The position numbers were made by a program, and so were the translations under genes. Below the pieces are notes generated by a model. The model searched no databases. It was not told the DNA's origin and saw only the letters and a list, made by a program, of their open reading frames with translations. This document shows, piece by piece, positions 10,031 through 18,906 of a stretch of 64,000 nt of DNA. The DNA lies in the NCBI RefSeq assembly GCF_025961315.1, contig NZ_JAOQNK010000001.1, positions 3,534,001 to 3,598,000 on the forward strand, read 5' to 3'. How positions within the stretch are numbered: position 1 is the first letter of the stretch; each line of letters starts with the position of its first letter. Source of the DNA: Sphingobacterium kitahiroshimense (GTDB lineage: Bacteria; Bacteroidota; Bacteroidia; Sphingobacteriales; Sphingobacteriaceae).

Positions 10031-11618
10031 AATAGAGTATCGTAAACTTAAAATCCAATGGATTAAAATGCTTATAAAGTTCATCGAATAAAGTATCTCC
10101 ATATTTAACATAGAGAAGACCAAAATTCTCAGACCGTTCCTGCAATCCACCACCGGGAAACAGACGTTCTTTGATATGGTCGATATTAGACAATGCATCT
10201 TTATGATTCCGCTTTTCGGCACGCATTAATTTCTTTTCCAGATTATTAATAGCTTTTTTTAACCGTGCTTTAATCGCTTCCGTACTTGGTGATAAACTAG
10301 GATCTATCTTGTGCGTACGAAGCTTTATTTTTCCGAATATGGCATTTAACTCCATCCATTCATCATTTAGATTTAAACGATGTTTCGTTTGCCGACGCAC
10401 AAATTCCTTCTTTAGAATTTCACTATCCCGGAATATACTTTTAAAAGTAAGATCCTGTCTAAAAATCTTAGACACCACATTATCTTCAGTAATCATGGCA
10501 GAATTACGTGGTATTAAAATTGGAAAATCAATTCCATATTGATCAAAATTTGCTTTTAGCTGCATCCAATAAACCATTTCTGCCCCACCACCAATATAAG
10601 CTAAATTAGGTAAGATGATTTCCTGGTACATAGGACGCATAACCACATTCGGACTGAATCTTTCTGGGTATGTATCTATTTCCTTTTCAAGCTCCGCTTT
10701 TGTAAAGTAAATATCCTGATGTAAAACCTCATAACGACCATCAGCATTTAAAACAATACGTTCGCGAAATTCATCTGTCAGATAGAAAAAATTGATTTCA
10801 CGAGCATGCACCTGTGTGGCAAAACCGGCTTTTTCCAAAGACTCAGATGTCTCTTCTATTGCTTTAAAGCTTTTTTCAGTTAAAATATCTTCTGTTATGA
10901 TCGGTTTAAAAACGGTTTTTAGCGCTTTGTCATCAGCATCAATAATAAGCAGGCCAAATTTCTTAAACAATTCATGTACAAGATATCGGGTAGCATCGGC
11001 TAAATTATCATGCTTGAGATAAGCATTCTCAACAATACAGGCAAGTTTACAAGAATGCTCAGAAAGCCCTAAAACACCGGTATACTGCTTTACTGCCTGA
11101 ACAATAGAATCCGTATCCATCCTTCCTGTAGCTGAAACCGCGGGAGTATCCCAAACGATTTTTTTGCCTGACAATTTCGTATGGTTTATTTCCGCAAAAT
11201 CATGATCTTCCGTAGCCATCCAATAAACAGGAACAAATTCTTTCTCTGGAAACCTGACTTTAAGATCATCTGCTAAACGAATAGCTGTTATGATTTTAAA
11301 GATAAAATATAATGGACCAGTAAAAATATTGAGTTGATGTCCCGTTGTAATGGTATATGCGTTATCAGCAAGTAATTTATCAATGTTTGCTGCAACGTGA
11401 GGAGCGGATTCTAGTAAATCGCCATATTGTGCTTTTAATCGATCAACTAAAAGCGTACGCGAAGGAAAAGGTTTTTTTTCATTAATTTGCTTTTCAAAAC
11501 CAGCGAAAGTTGGCCAATTCCCGATAAAGGGAACTAAAGCTTCATCCTGATTTAAATAAGCAATAAGTGTCTTAGAAAAGCTGTTGGTTTCGCTGTAGTC
11601 TATATAAGTTGCTTTCAT
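10029..11618 (-). CDS. bshC: Bacillithiol biosynthesis cysteine-adding enzyme BshC
   Basis: 529 residues, matching the family. BshC is the proposed ligase that adds cysteine to GlcN-malate in the last step of bacillithiol synthesis, the low-molecular-weight thiol of many Bacteroidota and Firmicutes. The signatures are TGHQLNIFTGPLYFIFKI (about residues 93-110) and VYWMATEDHDFAEINH (about 132-147), which form the nucleotide-binding Rossmann-like core. A Lys/Arg-rich coiled-coil segment lies near the C terminus (KARLKKAINNLEKKLMRAEKR). bshA and bshB are not in the window. It has its own promoter at 11699 and is separated from rimO by 122 bp. Confidence 0.93.
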   Translation of the reverse strand: MKATYIDYSETNSFSKTLIAYLNQDEALVPFIGNWPTFAGFEKQINEKKPFPSRTLLVDRLKAQYGDLLESAPHVAANIDKLLADNAYTITTGHQLNIFTGPLYFIFKIITAIRLADDLKVRFPEKEFVPVYWMATEDHDFAEINHTKLSGKKIVWDTPAVSATGRMDTDSIVQAVKQYTGVLGLSEHSCKLACIVENAYLKHDNLADATRYLVHELFKKFGLLIIDADDKALKTVFKPIITEDILTEKSFKAIEETSESLEKAGFATQVHAREINFFYLTDEFRERIVLNADGRYEVLHQDIYFTKAELEKEIDTYPERFSPNVVMRPMYQEIILPNLAYIGGGAEMVYWMQLKANFDQYGIDFPILIPRNSAMITEDNVVSKIFRQDLTFKSIFRDSEILKKEFVRRQTKHRLNLNDEWMELNAIFGKIKLRTHKIDPSLSPSTEAIKARLKKAINNLEKKLMRAEKRNHKDALSNIDHIKERLFPGGGLQERSENFGLLYVKYGDTLFDELYKHFNPLDFKFTILY

Positions 11619-11698
11619 TCGTGATTACATTTGCACTAAAAACAGAGTAATATACATAATTGCTATACAAAATAAGCAATTAATATTTTCTCTGCGCA

Positions 11699-11706
11699 CA
11701 AATGTA
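11699..11706 (-). promoter_or_regulatory. bshC promoter -7 element
   Basis: TACATTTG on the minus strand, about 80 nt upstream of the bshC ATG and after the rimO stop. It lets bshC be expressed apart from the rimO transcript. Confidence 0.5.
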
Positions 11707-11740
11707 GTGTTTACGAATAAAAGCAACGATTGGATCGCTA

Positions 11741-13075
11741 TTATTTGACAATAGATCCATATAAATCAAAGTCTTCAGCGCGGTCCACTTTAACATTTAC
11801 AAAATCACCGATTCGGGCATAGTTTGTTTTTGCATCAAGTATAACCTCATTATCAACTTCTGGAGAGTCATATTCTGTTCTGCCAATAAAGTAATCGCCG
11901 TCCACACGGTCAATTAATACTTTATAGGTATTTCCTATTTTATCTTGATTGATCTCAAAAGAAATTCCTTGTTGTACTTCCATGATCGCTTCTACACGCT
12001 CCTGTTTTACTTCTTCAGGGACATTATCTTCCAATGAATGCGCATGTGTTTTCTCTTCATGCGAATAAGTAAAACATCCTAAGCGGTCAAAACGTGTTTC
12101 CTCAACCCATTCCAACATCTCTTGAAAATCTTGCTCAGTTTCATCAGGATAACCACAGATTAACGTTGTACGCAAAGCAATATTAGGAACTTTATCACGG
12201 ATCTTATTAACCAAATCAATCTGTTTTTGCTTACTTGTACCGCGACGCATTGAAGTCAACATACGATCAGAAATATGCTGCAATGGCATATCTAAGTAAT
12301 TACAGATATTTGAACGTTCATTCATCGCATCAAGAATATCCATTGGGAATCCAGAAGGATAAGCATATTGCAAACGGATCCAATCGATACCATCAACATC
12401 AGATAAATGACGCATCAAGTCAGAAAGGTTACGCTTTCCATAAATATCTAATCCGTAATAGGTTAAATCTTGTGCGATCAATATCAATTCTTTCGTTCCA
12501 TTAGAAGCTAAGAATTTGGCTTCTTTCACTAAATCATCAATTGATTTCGAAACATGCTTACCACGCATTAACGGAATCGCACAGAATGAACATGGACGGT
12601 TGCAACCTTCGGCGATCTTAAAATAAGAATAGTGTGAAGGCGTGGTCAACATACGTTCACCTAACAGTTCGTGACGATAATCTGCACCGATAGATTTTAA
12701 TAAATCAGGTAAGTCATTTGTACCAAAATAACCGTCTACGTTTGTAATCTCAGATTGTAGCTCAGGTTTATAGCGCTCAGAAAGACAGCCTGTAACAATG
12801 ACCTTATTGATCTTGCCCTCATCTTTCAATTCTGAAAACTGTAAGATCGTATCAATAGACTCCTGTTTGGCATTATCGATAAAACCACAGGTATTGATAA
12901 CAACAATATCGTTCTCCTGAATATTAGTAGCCTCGTGTACAACTTCTATTTGATTACCTTTTAATTGTCCCATCAATACTTCACTATCATGAATATTTTT
13001 AGAACAACCCAATGTAACCACATTCACACGGGGTTTTGACTTTGGCTCTACAGCCTTACTATATTTTGTTTTCAT
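11741..13075 (-). CDS. rimO: Ribosomal protein S12 methylthiotransferase RimO
   Basis: 444 residues. RimO is a radical-SAM enzyme with two Fe-S clusters that methylthiolates the conserved Asp of ribosomal protein S12. The N-terminal MTTase domain shows VTLGCSKNIHDSEV, INTCGF and VTGCLSERY, whose cysteines bind the auxiliary cluster. The radical-SAM motif CNRPCSFCAIP gives the CxxxCxxC triad. The C-terminal part (about 375-440, IGNTYKVLIDRVDGDYFIGR) is a TRAM domain. The LGCSKN start and the DLPDLL block favour RimO over MiaB. It lies 14 nt after ftsY, as expected for a cotranscribed pair. Confidence 0.96.
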   Translation of the reverse strand: MKTKYSKAVEPKSKPRVNVVTLGCSKNIHDSEVLMGQLKGNQIEVVHEATNIQENDIVVINTCGFIDNAKQESIDTILQFSELKDEGKINKVIVTGCLSERYKPELQSEITNVDGYFGTNDLPDLLKSIGADYRHELLGERMLTTPSHYSYFKIAEGCNRPCSFCAIPLMRGKHVSKSIDDLVKEAKFLASNGTKELILIAQDLTYYGLDIYGKRNLSDLMRHLSDVDGIDWIRLQYAYPSGFPMDILDAMNERSNICNYLDMPLQHISDRMLTSMRRGTSKQKQIDLVNKIRDKVPNIALRTTLICGYPDETEQDFQEMLEWVEETRFDRLGCFTYSHEEKTHAHSLEDNVPEEVKQERVEAIMEVQQGISFEINQDKIGNTYKVLIDRVDGDYFIGRTEYDSPEVDNEVILDAKTNYARIGDFVNVKVDRAEDFDLYGSIVK

Positions 13076-13089
13076 ATAATGGATGTGGA

Positions 13090-14052
13090 TTACTTGAACA
13101 GCGAATCCACAAACTCTTTTTTGTTGAATAACTGTAAATCGCCGATTTTCTCACCGACACCAATATATTTTACAGGTATTTTAAATTGATCAGATATACC
13201 GATAACTACCCCACCCTTTGCGGTACCATCCAGTTTAGTCAATGCTAAGGCATTGACATCAGTTGCTTGTGTAAATTGAGTACATTGTTCTATGGCATTT
13301 TGTCCTGTAGAGGCATCAAGAACCAATAGAATTTCATGTGGAGCACCAGGAATAACCTTTTGCATGACATTTTTTATTTTCCCCAACTCATTCATCAAGC
13401 CAACCTTGTTATGAAGACGACCTGCTGTATCAATAATACAGACATCATCACCGTTAGATAAGGCCGATTGGACTGCATCATAAGCAACAGAAGCAGGGTC
13501 AGATCCCATCGCCTGTGCAACAACACGAACACCTACACGTTCACCCCAAAGCTTGATTTGTTCTACGGCAGCAGCACGAAAAGTATCAGCAGCACCCAAA
13601 ACAACTTTATTGCCAGCTGCTTTCAACTGATGTGCCAGTTTTCCAATTGTTGTTGTTTTTCCAACTCCGTTTACACCGACCACCATGATAACATATGGTT
13701 TGTGATTACCGTACTCAAAGTTTTCAAAATCAGAACTGTTGTTTTCCGCTAATAATTCCTGAATCTCTTCCTTCAATAACGTATTTAACTCTGAGGTTGA
13801 AACATATTTATCACGTGCAACACGCGCCTGAATACGGTCAACAATTTTCAGTGTTGTTGTCACACCCACATCCGAGGTCACCAATATTTCTTCCAAATTA
13901 TCTAAAACATCATCATCGATAGTTGATTTACCAACAACTGCTTTTGTAATTTTAGAAAAGAAACCCTCTTTAGTCTTTTCCAAACTTTTATCTAAAGCTT
14001 CTTGGGCTTCAGGAGTTTCTTGTTTCTTCTTGAAAAAATCGAATAATCCCAT
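13090..14052 (-). CDS. ftsY: Signal recognition particle receptor FtsY
   Basis: 320 residues, a compact FtsY made of the helical N domain and GTPase G domain, with only a short charged N terminus (KKKQETPEAQEALDKS) instead of a long acidic A domain. It binds the SRP-ribosome complex and hands nascent membrane proteins to SecYEG. Motifs: G1 VVGVNGVGKTTT, DTFRAAA, G3 DTAGRLHNK, G4 TKLDGTAKGG. It has its own promoter (14118) behind a terminator, so it starts the ftsY-rimO unit although it sits downstream of rpmB-rpmG-DUF4295. Confidence 0.97.
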   Translation of the reverse strand: MGLFDFFKKKQETPEAQEALDKSLEKTKEGFFSKITKAVVGKSTIDDDVLDNLEEILVTSDVGVTTTLKIVDRIQARVARDKYVSTSELNTLLKEEIQELLAENNSSDFENFEYGNHKPYVIMVVGVNGVGKTTTIGKLAHQLKAAGNKVVLGAADTFRAAAVEQIKLWGERVGVRVVAQAMGSDPASVAYDAVQSALSNGDDVCIIDTAGRLHNKVGLMNELGKIKNVMQKVIPGAPHEILLVLDASTGQNAIEQCTQFTQATDVNALALTKLDGTAKGGVVIGISDQFKIPVKYIGVGEKIGDLQLFNKKEFVDSLFK

Positions 14053-14117
14053 TGATATATGTTCCGCTTATGAATTCATTATTATTTATCTTCCGACCAG
14101 TATAAAATACCGATTGC

Positions 14118-14125
14118 CAAAGATA
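14118..14125 (-). promoter_or_regulatory. ftsY promoter -7 element
   Basis: TATCTTTG on the minus strand, between the upstream terminator and ftsY. A TTTG about 19 bp further upstream could serve as the -33 element. Predicted leader about 60 nt. Confidence 0.6.
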
Positions 14126-14141
14126 GATATTTGAAACCAAC

Positions 14142-14175
14142 AAAAAAAGCCCTTTCGGTGTATACCAAAACGGCT
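14142..14175 (-). terminator. Terminator between DUF4295 gene and ftsY
   Basis: Imperfect hairpin AGCC-c-TTT-c-GGT(GTAT)ACC-a-AAA-c-GGCT with a 7-nt T run on the minus strand. It ends or attenuates the rpmB-rpmG-DUF4295 transcript. Confidence 0.7.
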
Positions 14176-14222
14176 ATTTTTTTGAATTCTTTTTAAAGAA
14201 AAACTTTAAAAAAGGAAAATTA

Positions 14223-14390
14223 CTAGTTATTTTTTGCAGCCTCTGCTAAAGTATCTTTTACTTTATCATTGTGAATCATCGCCTCTTTGAAAGTATAAGC
14301 TCCCGTTTTAGTCGATTTAGTAGTAATAATAACCTTTGTATATTCTTTACCGCCACCTTTTTGTAACGATGCAACAGATTTCTTTGCCAT
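14223..14390 (-). CDS. DUF4295 small ribosome-linked protein, 55 residues
   Basis: A short basic protein, MAKKSVASLQKGGGKEY..., ending AEAAKNN, stop TAG. It is too short for many gene finders. DUF4295 is a small Bacteroidota family regularly encoded right after rpmB and rpmG, as here, which suggests a role on or near the ribosome. The exact role is not established. It is Lys-rich with no cysteines and no membrane segment. The gap to rpmG is 47 nt. Confidence 0.85.
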   Translation of the reverse strand: MAKKSVASLQKGGGKEYTKVIITTKSTKTGAYTFKEAMIHNDKVKDTLAEAAKNN

Positions 14391-14437
14391 GGTATTAATA
14401 TTTTAACTTAGTGCTTACACAGCAACTAAGATGTGAA

Positions 14438-14620
14438 TTACTTAATTTCTTTGTGAACAGTAACTTTTCTCAATACTGGGTTGAATTTTTTCAATTCTAA
14501 ACGCTCAGTTGTATTTTTCTTGTTCTTAGTAGTGATGTAACGAGACATTCCCGGAAGACCACTTTCTTTGTGTTCAGTACATTCTAAGATAACTTGTACT
14601 CTATTTCCTTTTTTAGCCAT
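14438..14620 (-). CDS. rpmG: 50S ribosomal protein L33
   Basis: 60 residues, [18 protein letters not shown]..., with [21 protein letters not shown], the standard L33 core. Only one cysteine is present, so this is the zinc-independent (C-minus) form. It lies between rpmB and the DUF4295 gene in the conserved Bacteroidota order and forms part of the 50S E-site region. Confidence 0.96.
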   Translation of the reverse strand: MAKKGNRVQVILECTEHKESGLPGMSRYITTKNKKNTTERLELKKFNPVLRKVTVHKEIK

Positions 14621-14701
14621 TGTTTTACTTTATTTTGAATCCTATAAAATGCTAGGATTGAAATTCATGAATGATATTTTATGCAACAGGCGAAAAATCA
14701 A

Positions 14702-14935
14702 TTAAATTGATCCTTTTTTTATGAACTTACCGATAGCATTAGTGATACCGATTTTGTTGATAGTTTTAATCGCCGAAGTCGAAACTTTTAATGTAATCCA
14801 ACTATCTTCTTCTGGAATGAAGAAACGTTTTGTTTGCAAATTTGGGTAAAATTTACGTTTTGTTTTAGCGTTAGAATTAGATACATTATATCCATTCATT
14901 GCTGTTTTGCCTGTTAAATCACAAATTCTTGACAT
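14702..14935 (-). CDS. rpmB: 50S ribosomal protein L28
   Basis: 77 residues starting MSRICDLTGKTAMNGYNVS, with KRKFYPNLQTKRFF and an Ile/Lys-rich tail, all typical of L28. It is the first gene of the rpmB-rpmG-DUF4295 transcript. The 216-bp gap to the divergent gene at 15152 must hold its promoter, but only a partial match (GATATTTG near 15000) was seen. Confidence 0.96.
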   Translation of the reverse strand: MSRICDLTGKTAMNGYNVSNSNAKTKRKFYPNLQTKRFFIPEEDSWITLKVSTSAIKTINKIGITNAIGKFIKKGSI

Positions 14936-15097
14936 GATATTATGTTATTTTGTTGTCTTAATTTAAATATATCTTTTCGCAAAGAGTGTGCAAATATCTA
15001 TATTTATTTTGTTAAATGCAACAATTTTAAGGATTTATTTTTAAAAAAATAAATATCCAGGCCTTGGTAAAGGCAAAAATAATGTATTTAATTATAT

Positions 15098-15105
15098 TAT
15101 ATTTG
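15098..15105 (+). promoter_or_regulatory. Promoter -7 element for the 15152-recO operon
   Basis: TATATTTG matches TAnnTTTG. Predicted start near 15111, leader about 40 nt. Confidence 0.55.
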
Positions 15106-15151
15106 CTTAAACATAGAAAATAGTTTTCAACAATTCACACTTGTAAACATC

Positions 15152-15376
15152 ATGAATAAATATTTACGCAGAGGACTATTAGAAATCATACTTGCTATTA
15201 TACTCATCCTGGTCAGTTATTATCTAATGAAATTACAAAATAATTGGTATAAACCTATTATGATTTTAGGGGTAATTTCTTTTGGAGTCGGGTTTCTTCG
15301 TATTATTTATCGCCTGATACGCAAGATTGATAGAAATGCATTGATAGAAATGCGAAAAGAGAAAAAAGATAAATAA
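15152..15376 (+). CDS. Small membrane protein of unknown function, upstream of recO
   Basis: 74 residues with two hydrophobic segments (about 10-27 and 35-52) and a strongly basic cytosolic tail ending RKEKKDK. No family recognised. The stop is 2 nt before recO, so the two are probably cotranslated. The positive-inside pattern suggests both ends face the cytosol. Confidence 0.7.
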   Translation: MNKYLRRGLLEIILAIILILVSYYLMKLQNNWYKPIMILGVISFGVGFLRIIYRLIRKIDRNALIEMRKEKKDK

Positions 15377-15378
15377 AT

Positions 15379-16101
15379 ATGCTTCATAAAACTAGAGGTA
15401 TTGTATTAAAAACCACCAATTATTCTGAAAGTAGCGTCGTATCTCAAATTTATACGGAACACTTTGGCTTGCAATCATACCTTGTGAATGGCGCCCGCAA
15501 ACCCAAAGCTAAAATTAGATCGGGGTTCTTACAGGCCTTACATCCTTTAGATATGGTTGTAACCTTTAAAGATAACAATTCCCTGCATCGCATAAATGAA
15601 GCAAGGCAGGTACCTCCTTTAAAAAGTATACCTTACGATATTGTCAAAAGCTCATTAGCAATATTTCTCAATGAAGTGCTCTATAAAATCTTAAGGGAGC
15701 AATCTGGAGATCCATTTCTATTCGAATATTTGTATCAAGCGATACTATGGCTTGATAACTCTGAAACAAATCTTGCAAATTTTCATTTGGTATTTCTTAT
15801 TAACTTAAGTCGTTTTCTGGGTTTTTACCCTGTTGAAGCTTCGAAAAACTATCCCTATTTCAATTTGGAATCTGCCACTTTCTCCAATCAGCTTCCCGAA
15901 CATCCCTATGTATTACAGGAACCTCACACCACGCTTTTTAGAAAATTGATGGCAACAGAATTCAACTCCTCCGAAGATATCAAAATGAGTACTAAAGACC
16001 GTCAGATACTCTTAGAAAAAATAATCGACTACTACAGACTACATCTCACGAATTTCAGAGAAATAAAATCGCTCTATATCTTAGAAGAAATCTTTCATTA
16101 A
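15379..16101 (+). CDS. recO: DNA repair protein RecO
   Basis: 240 residues. RecO anneals single strands and, with RecR, loads RecA in the RecF pathway. The N-terminal OB fold is visible in KTRGIVLKTTNYSESSVVSQIYTEHFG and GARKPKAKIRSGFLQ, followed by the helical C-terminal domain (FLGFYP). The protein contains no cysteine at all, so the zinc finger found in many RecO proteins is absent. Cytosolic and nucleoid-associated. Confidence 0.92.
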   Translation: MLHKTRGIVLKTTNYSESSVVSQIYTEHFGLQSYLVNGARKPKAKIRSGFLQALHPLDMVVTFKDNNSLHRINEARQVPPLKSIPYDIVKSSLAIFLNEVLYKILREQSGDPFLFEYLYQAILWLDNSETNLANFHLVFLINLSRFLGFYPVEASKNYPYFNLESATFSNQLPEHPYVLQEPHTTLFRKLMATEFNSSEDIKMSTKDRQILLEKIIDYYRLHLTNFREIKSLYILEEIFH

Positions 16102-16174
16102 ATGATCTAATTGAAATTTATTTCCTTACTTTTAGATATACTTTAATAAAAAAACCTAATTAAAACTTAACATT

Positions 16175-16624
16175 ATGGAATGGTTTCTGAAAGTCGTTCG
16201 CGACAACTATGCAAATTTCGATGGTCGAGCCCGCAGAAAAGAATACTGGATGTTCGCGTTATTTAACTTTATCATCTCCTGTATTCTTGGAATTCTTGCT
16301 TACATAGCTAATGTTTTTTACTACCTGAGTATTATTGTTTCTCTTGCGCTAATAATACCAAGTATAGCAGTAGCAGTTAGACGTCTTCATGATATTAATA
16401 AGTCGGGATGGATGATCCTATTGTGTCTAATACCATTCGTCAACTTTTATTTAATATATCTTTTCTTTTTAGAAGGAGATAAAGGTCCTAACGAATATGG
16501 TGAAGATCCAAAAGCTGACGAAAATGATAACCCATTTGCAGACCAGAATCCTTTCGGACATATTCCTCCGCCCCCTCCTTCTGACAGAGGTAATAATGAC
16601 CCCTTCGCTTCTCATAATTCGTAA
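16175..16624 (+). CDS. DUF805 family membrane protein
   Basis: 149 residues. The N-terminal NYANFDGRARRKEYWMF block and AVAVRRLHDINKSGWMIL are the DUF805 signatures, around three or four membrane segments (about 30-50, 52-72, 85-105). Function of the family is not known. Odd here is the soluble Pro/Asn-rich tail with repeated NPF/DPF units (NPFADQNPFG, NDPFAS). It seems to be transcribed alone, with a hairpin shared with the convergent genes after it. Confidence 0.8.
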   Translation: MEWFLKVVRDNYANFDGRARRKEYWMFALFNFIISCILGILAYIANVFYYLSIIVSLALIIPSIAVAVRRLHDINKSGWMILLCLIPFVNFYLIYLFFLEGDKGPNEYGEDPKADENDNPFADQNPFGHIPPPPPSDRGNNDPFASHNS

Positions 16625-16634
16625 ATAAATACAG

Positions 16635-16682
16635 CAGCTGATAAAAATTAAATCAATTACTTAGATCAATCTTTATCAGCTG
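16635..16682. terminator. Bidirectional terminator between DUF805 and 16708 genes
   Basis: Perfect 11-bp arms CAGCTGATAAA (16635-16645) and TTTATCAGCTG (16672-16682) with a 26-nt loop, between two convergent genes. Confidence 0.6.
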
Positions 16683-16707
16683 TATTTAATATCTTGATTA
16701 TGGTATC

Positions 16708-16956
16708 TTAAAAAATACCGCCACCAACAGCCAAACGAAACCCACCAAGTACAATTGCAATGACACATAAAATAATGCCAGTCTTTGGCTGATTATTTGG
16801 TTGCACATTGACATCATTGTAAGCAATCAAACTAACGATCAAACCTACTACAGCAAAAGGAATATTAAGCCAGTTTAACCAACCTAAACAAGGGATAAAT
16901 GCCACTAACATCCCGATTAAGGATAGAATACCCAATAGTAATCCTGCTATTCTCAT
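16708..16956 (-). CDS. Small membrane protein (DUF4190-like)
   Basis: 82 residues with Gly-rich membrane segments (about 4-24, 30-48, 60-80). The pattern of a short soluble turn holding NDVNVQPNNQPKTG between two hydrophobic halves resembles DUF4190-type proteins, but the match is loose. Its start overlaps the stop of the DUF2752 gene by 4 nt, so the two are translationally coupled. Function unknown. Confidence 0.6.
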   Translation of the reverse strand: MRIAGLLLGILSLIGMLVAFIPCLGWLNWLNIPFAVVGLIVSLIAYNDVNVQPNNQPKTGIILCVIAIVLGGFRLAVGGGIF

Positions 16957-17267
16957 AGTTTCTTATGGTTTATAATTTTTTCACTTATAAAGATAATAGA
17001 ATTTACGATAATCAATGAAAACAAAATTATGCTTCCACGATTAAACTGATGAGCCAGTGAGAAATCTCCTTCTTTAATTTTTAAAAATGCCCTTGTCATA
17101 CCACATAGCATACATTCCGTCCCTTTTAGCTTTGATGGACAAATCGGCGCAGCTACAAGTAATAAAGAACTATCTAAAACAAACAGTACTACTAAAAAAA
17201 GAAGCATACAAATGGAAATTAGATTCCATACAATATAAAAAGGCTCCCGAAACTCATTAAATTTCAT
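16953..17267 (-). CDS. DUF2752 family membrane protein
   Basis: 104 residues with two or three membrane segments (about 14-38 and 80-96). The central ICPSKLKGTECMLCGMTRAFLKIKEGD holds the CxxCGMTRA motif that defines DUF2752. The cysteines may bind a metal or form a disulphide, but the function is unknown. Overlaps the downstream 16708 gene by 4 nt. DUF2752 and DUF4190-like proteins are often neighbours in Bacteroidota. Confidence 0.75.
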   Translation of the reverse strand: MKFNEFREPFYIVWNLISICMLLFLVVLFVLDSSLLLVAAPICPSKLKGTECMLCGMTRAFLKIKEGDFSLAHQFNRGSIILFSLIIVNSIIFISEKIINHKKL

Positions 17268-17283
17268 AATTAGAAGTGTATAA

Positions 17284-17316
17284 AAAAGCCCGATTTCGTT
17301 CTGAAATCGGGCTTTT
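17284..17316 (-). terminator. Terminator of the cold-shock gene
   Basis: Stem AAAAGCCCGATTTC / GAAATCGGGCTTTT (14 bp), loop of 5 nt, T tail on the minus strand. It separates the csp gene from the DUF2752 gene downstream. Confidence 0.85.
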
Positions 17317-17343
17317 CTACAATAAATATATCTTAAAATCTGA

Positions 17344-17535
17344 TTAGATAACTTTTACATTTACCGCATTAAGACCTTTACGACCTTGTTCTACTTCGTA
17401 AGAAACGTTGTCATTTTCACGAATTTTGTCTACTAAACCAGAAACGTGAACGAAGATTTCGCTCTCGCCTGAATTTGGAATGATGAAACCGAAACCTTTG
17501 GTTTCATTAAAGAATTTTACTACTCCTTCTTGCAT
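17344..17535 (-). CDS. Cold-shock domain protein
   Basis: 63 residues, a single cold-shock OB fold. RNP1 is KGFGFI (residues 13-18) and RNP2 is EIFVH. Binds single-stranded RNA or DNA and acts as an RNA chaperone in the cytosol. The upstream 160 bp are very AT-rich and could hold a long structured leader as in cspA genes, but no recognised element was seen. Monocistronic, with a strong terminator. Confidence 0.93.
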   Translation of the reverse strand: MQEGVVKFFNETKGFGFIIPNSGESEIFVHVSGLVDKIRENDNVSYEVEQGRKGLNAVNVKVI

Positions 17536-17696
17536 TGTTTTATTGTATTAAATTTCTTAAAGATATTTAAAAAAAATTAAAATCCTTTATCTTTTTAATT
17601 TTTTTTCCATTAAACTACTTGGCTCAAACTGCGTCTACATCAATAGAAACAAACAATGGTTCGATTTTTGAAAACAAGTATTAAAATAGAAAAAGT

Positions 17697-18401
17697 ATGA
17701 AAAATTTATTGTTAGGAATAATGCTATTTGCATCTGTACACACTTTACAAGCACAACAAATGACAAATAAAGATATGGTAACAACCATCGGAAGAGCGGA
17801 AGAAGAAGTAACACCCGATATTATTTATATAAACGTTACTTTAAAGGAATTTTATCAAGACGGAAACACAAAGAAAAAGGTTTCAATCGAAACTCTTGAA
17901 AAGCAATTATTTCAAGCAGCAACAAATGTAGGGGTTGAAAAAAAGGATTTTACAATTCAAAACATCTACAGTACGAACTATGCTACAAAGAAGAAAAAAG
18001 AAACTGAAATCTTACTTTCTCGTCAATACCGTATTAAAGTAACGCAATTGAATAAATTAAATGATTTGTTCGATGGTGTTGATGCTGCCGGAATACAGAA
18101 TACAGCAATCAGCGAACTTGATTATTCAAAAAAGAAAGAACTTGAAAAAACATTAAAAGTTAAAGCGGTTAAAGATGCGATGGAAAATGCGAAAATTTTA
18201 GCTGAAGCTGCTGGTCAAAAAGTTGGAAAAGCAATTCTATTGTCTGAAAGTCCACAAATGATTTATTTCAATTCACCACGTGCCATGGCTTCATTCAAAT
18301 CAAGTAACATGGAAGCTGCAGATGTAGCTGATGATCTGGACTTGGATATTAAACCGATCAAAATTACAAGTGAGGTAAATGCATCCTTTGAAATATTATA
18401 A
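17697..18401 (+). CDS. SIMPL domain protein (DUF541/YggE-like), secreted
   Basis: 234 residues. Signal peptide MKNLLLGIMLFASVHTLQAQ, then the SIMPL domain: VTTIGRAEEEVTPDIIYINVTLKEF, the central LLSRQYRIKVTQLNKL and the terminal ITSEVNASFEI. Expected in the periplasm or outer membrane. E. coli YggE is linked to oxidative-stress protection, but the biochemical role is unclear. The stop shares one base with the next ATG (TAATG), so it is coupled to the DUF4112 gene. Confidence 0.85.
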   Translation: MKNLLLGIMLFASVHTLQAQQMTNKDMVTTIGRAEEEVTPDIIYINVTLKEFYQDGNTKKKVSIETLEKQLFQAATNVGVEKKDFTIQNIYSTNYATKKKKETEILLSRQYRIKVTQLNKLNDLFDGVDAAGIQNTAISELDYSKKKELEKTLKVKAVKDAMENAKILAEAAGQKVGKAILLSESPQMIYFNSPRAMASFKSSNMEAADVADDLDLDIKPIKITSEVNASFEIL

Positions 18402-18886
18402 TGAAAAGAGATTTATCTTTAGCTGACAAAGAAAAAAGAAGAGATCATGATTTCGGTTGGGTTGAAAGACTCTCCTGGCTGATGGATAATAATTTCCAGA
18501 TAGCTGGATTCCGCTTTGGTCTTGATCCACTTCTTAATTTTGTTCCTTTTGCAGGAACAATTGCCAGCTTTGGAACGTCATTCGTTTTGGTAATGGTCAT
18601 GTGGAGAAATGGAGCGAGCTCTAAATTAGTCGTCAAAATGCTGATTAATATTTCAATTGATGCAATTTTAGGAGCAATTCCACTTTTTGGAAATGTATTT
18701 GATTTCTTTAACAAGGCAAATACCAAGAATATCAAATTGATGAAAGAGCATTACTACGAAAACAAACATCAAGGTTCTGCGATTTGGTTACTACTGGGTA
18801 TTCTATCGATCATTGTCCTCTTTTTTGTCGGCACCATCTATCTTTTATGGATTGCCGGAGAATGGGTTTGGCAATTACTTTTTTAA
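18401..18886 (+). CDS. DUF4112 family membrane protein
   Basis: 161 residues. The core WLMDNNFQIAGFRFGLDPLLNFVPFAGTIASF and the IDAILGAIPLFGNVFDFFNKAN repeat of the same pattern are the DUF4112 signature. Three membrane segments (about 50-68, 85-105, 130-155). Function unknown. Coupled to the SIMPL gene by a 1-nt overlap and followed by a terminator hairpin. Confidence 0.85.
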   Translation: MKRDLSLADKEKRRDHDFGWVERLSWLMDNNFQIAGFRFGLDPLLNFVPFAGTIASFGTSFVLVMVMWRNGASSKLVVKMLINISIDAILGAIPLFGNVFDFFNKANTKNIKLMKEHYYENKHQGSAIWLLLGILSIIVLFFVGTIYLLWIAGEWVWQLLF

Positions 18887-18906
18887 CCGAATGTATATAA
18901 AATCAT

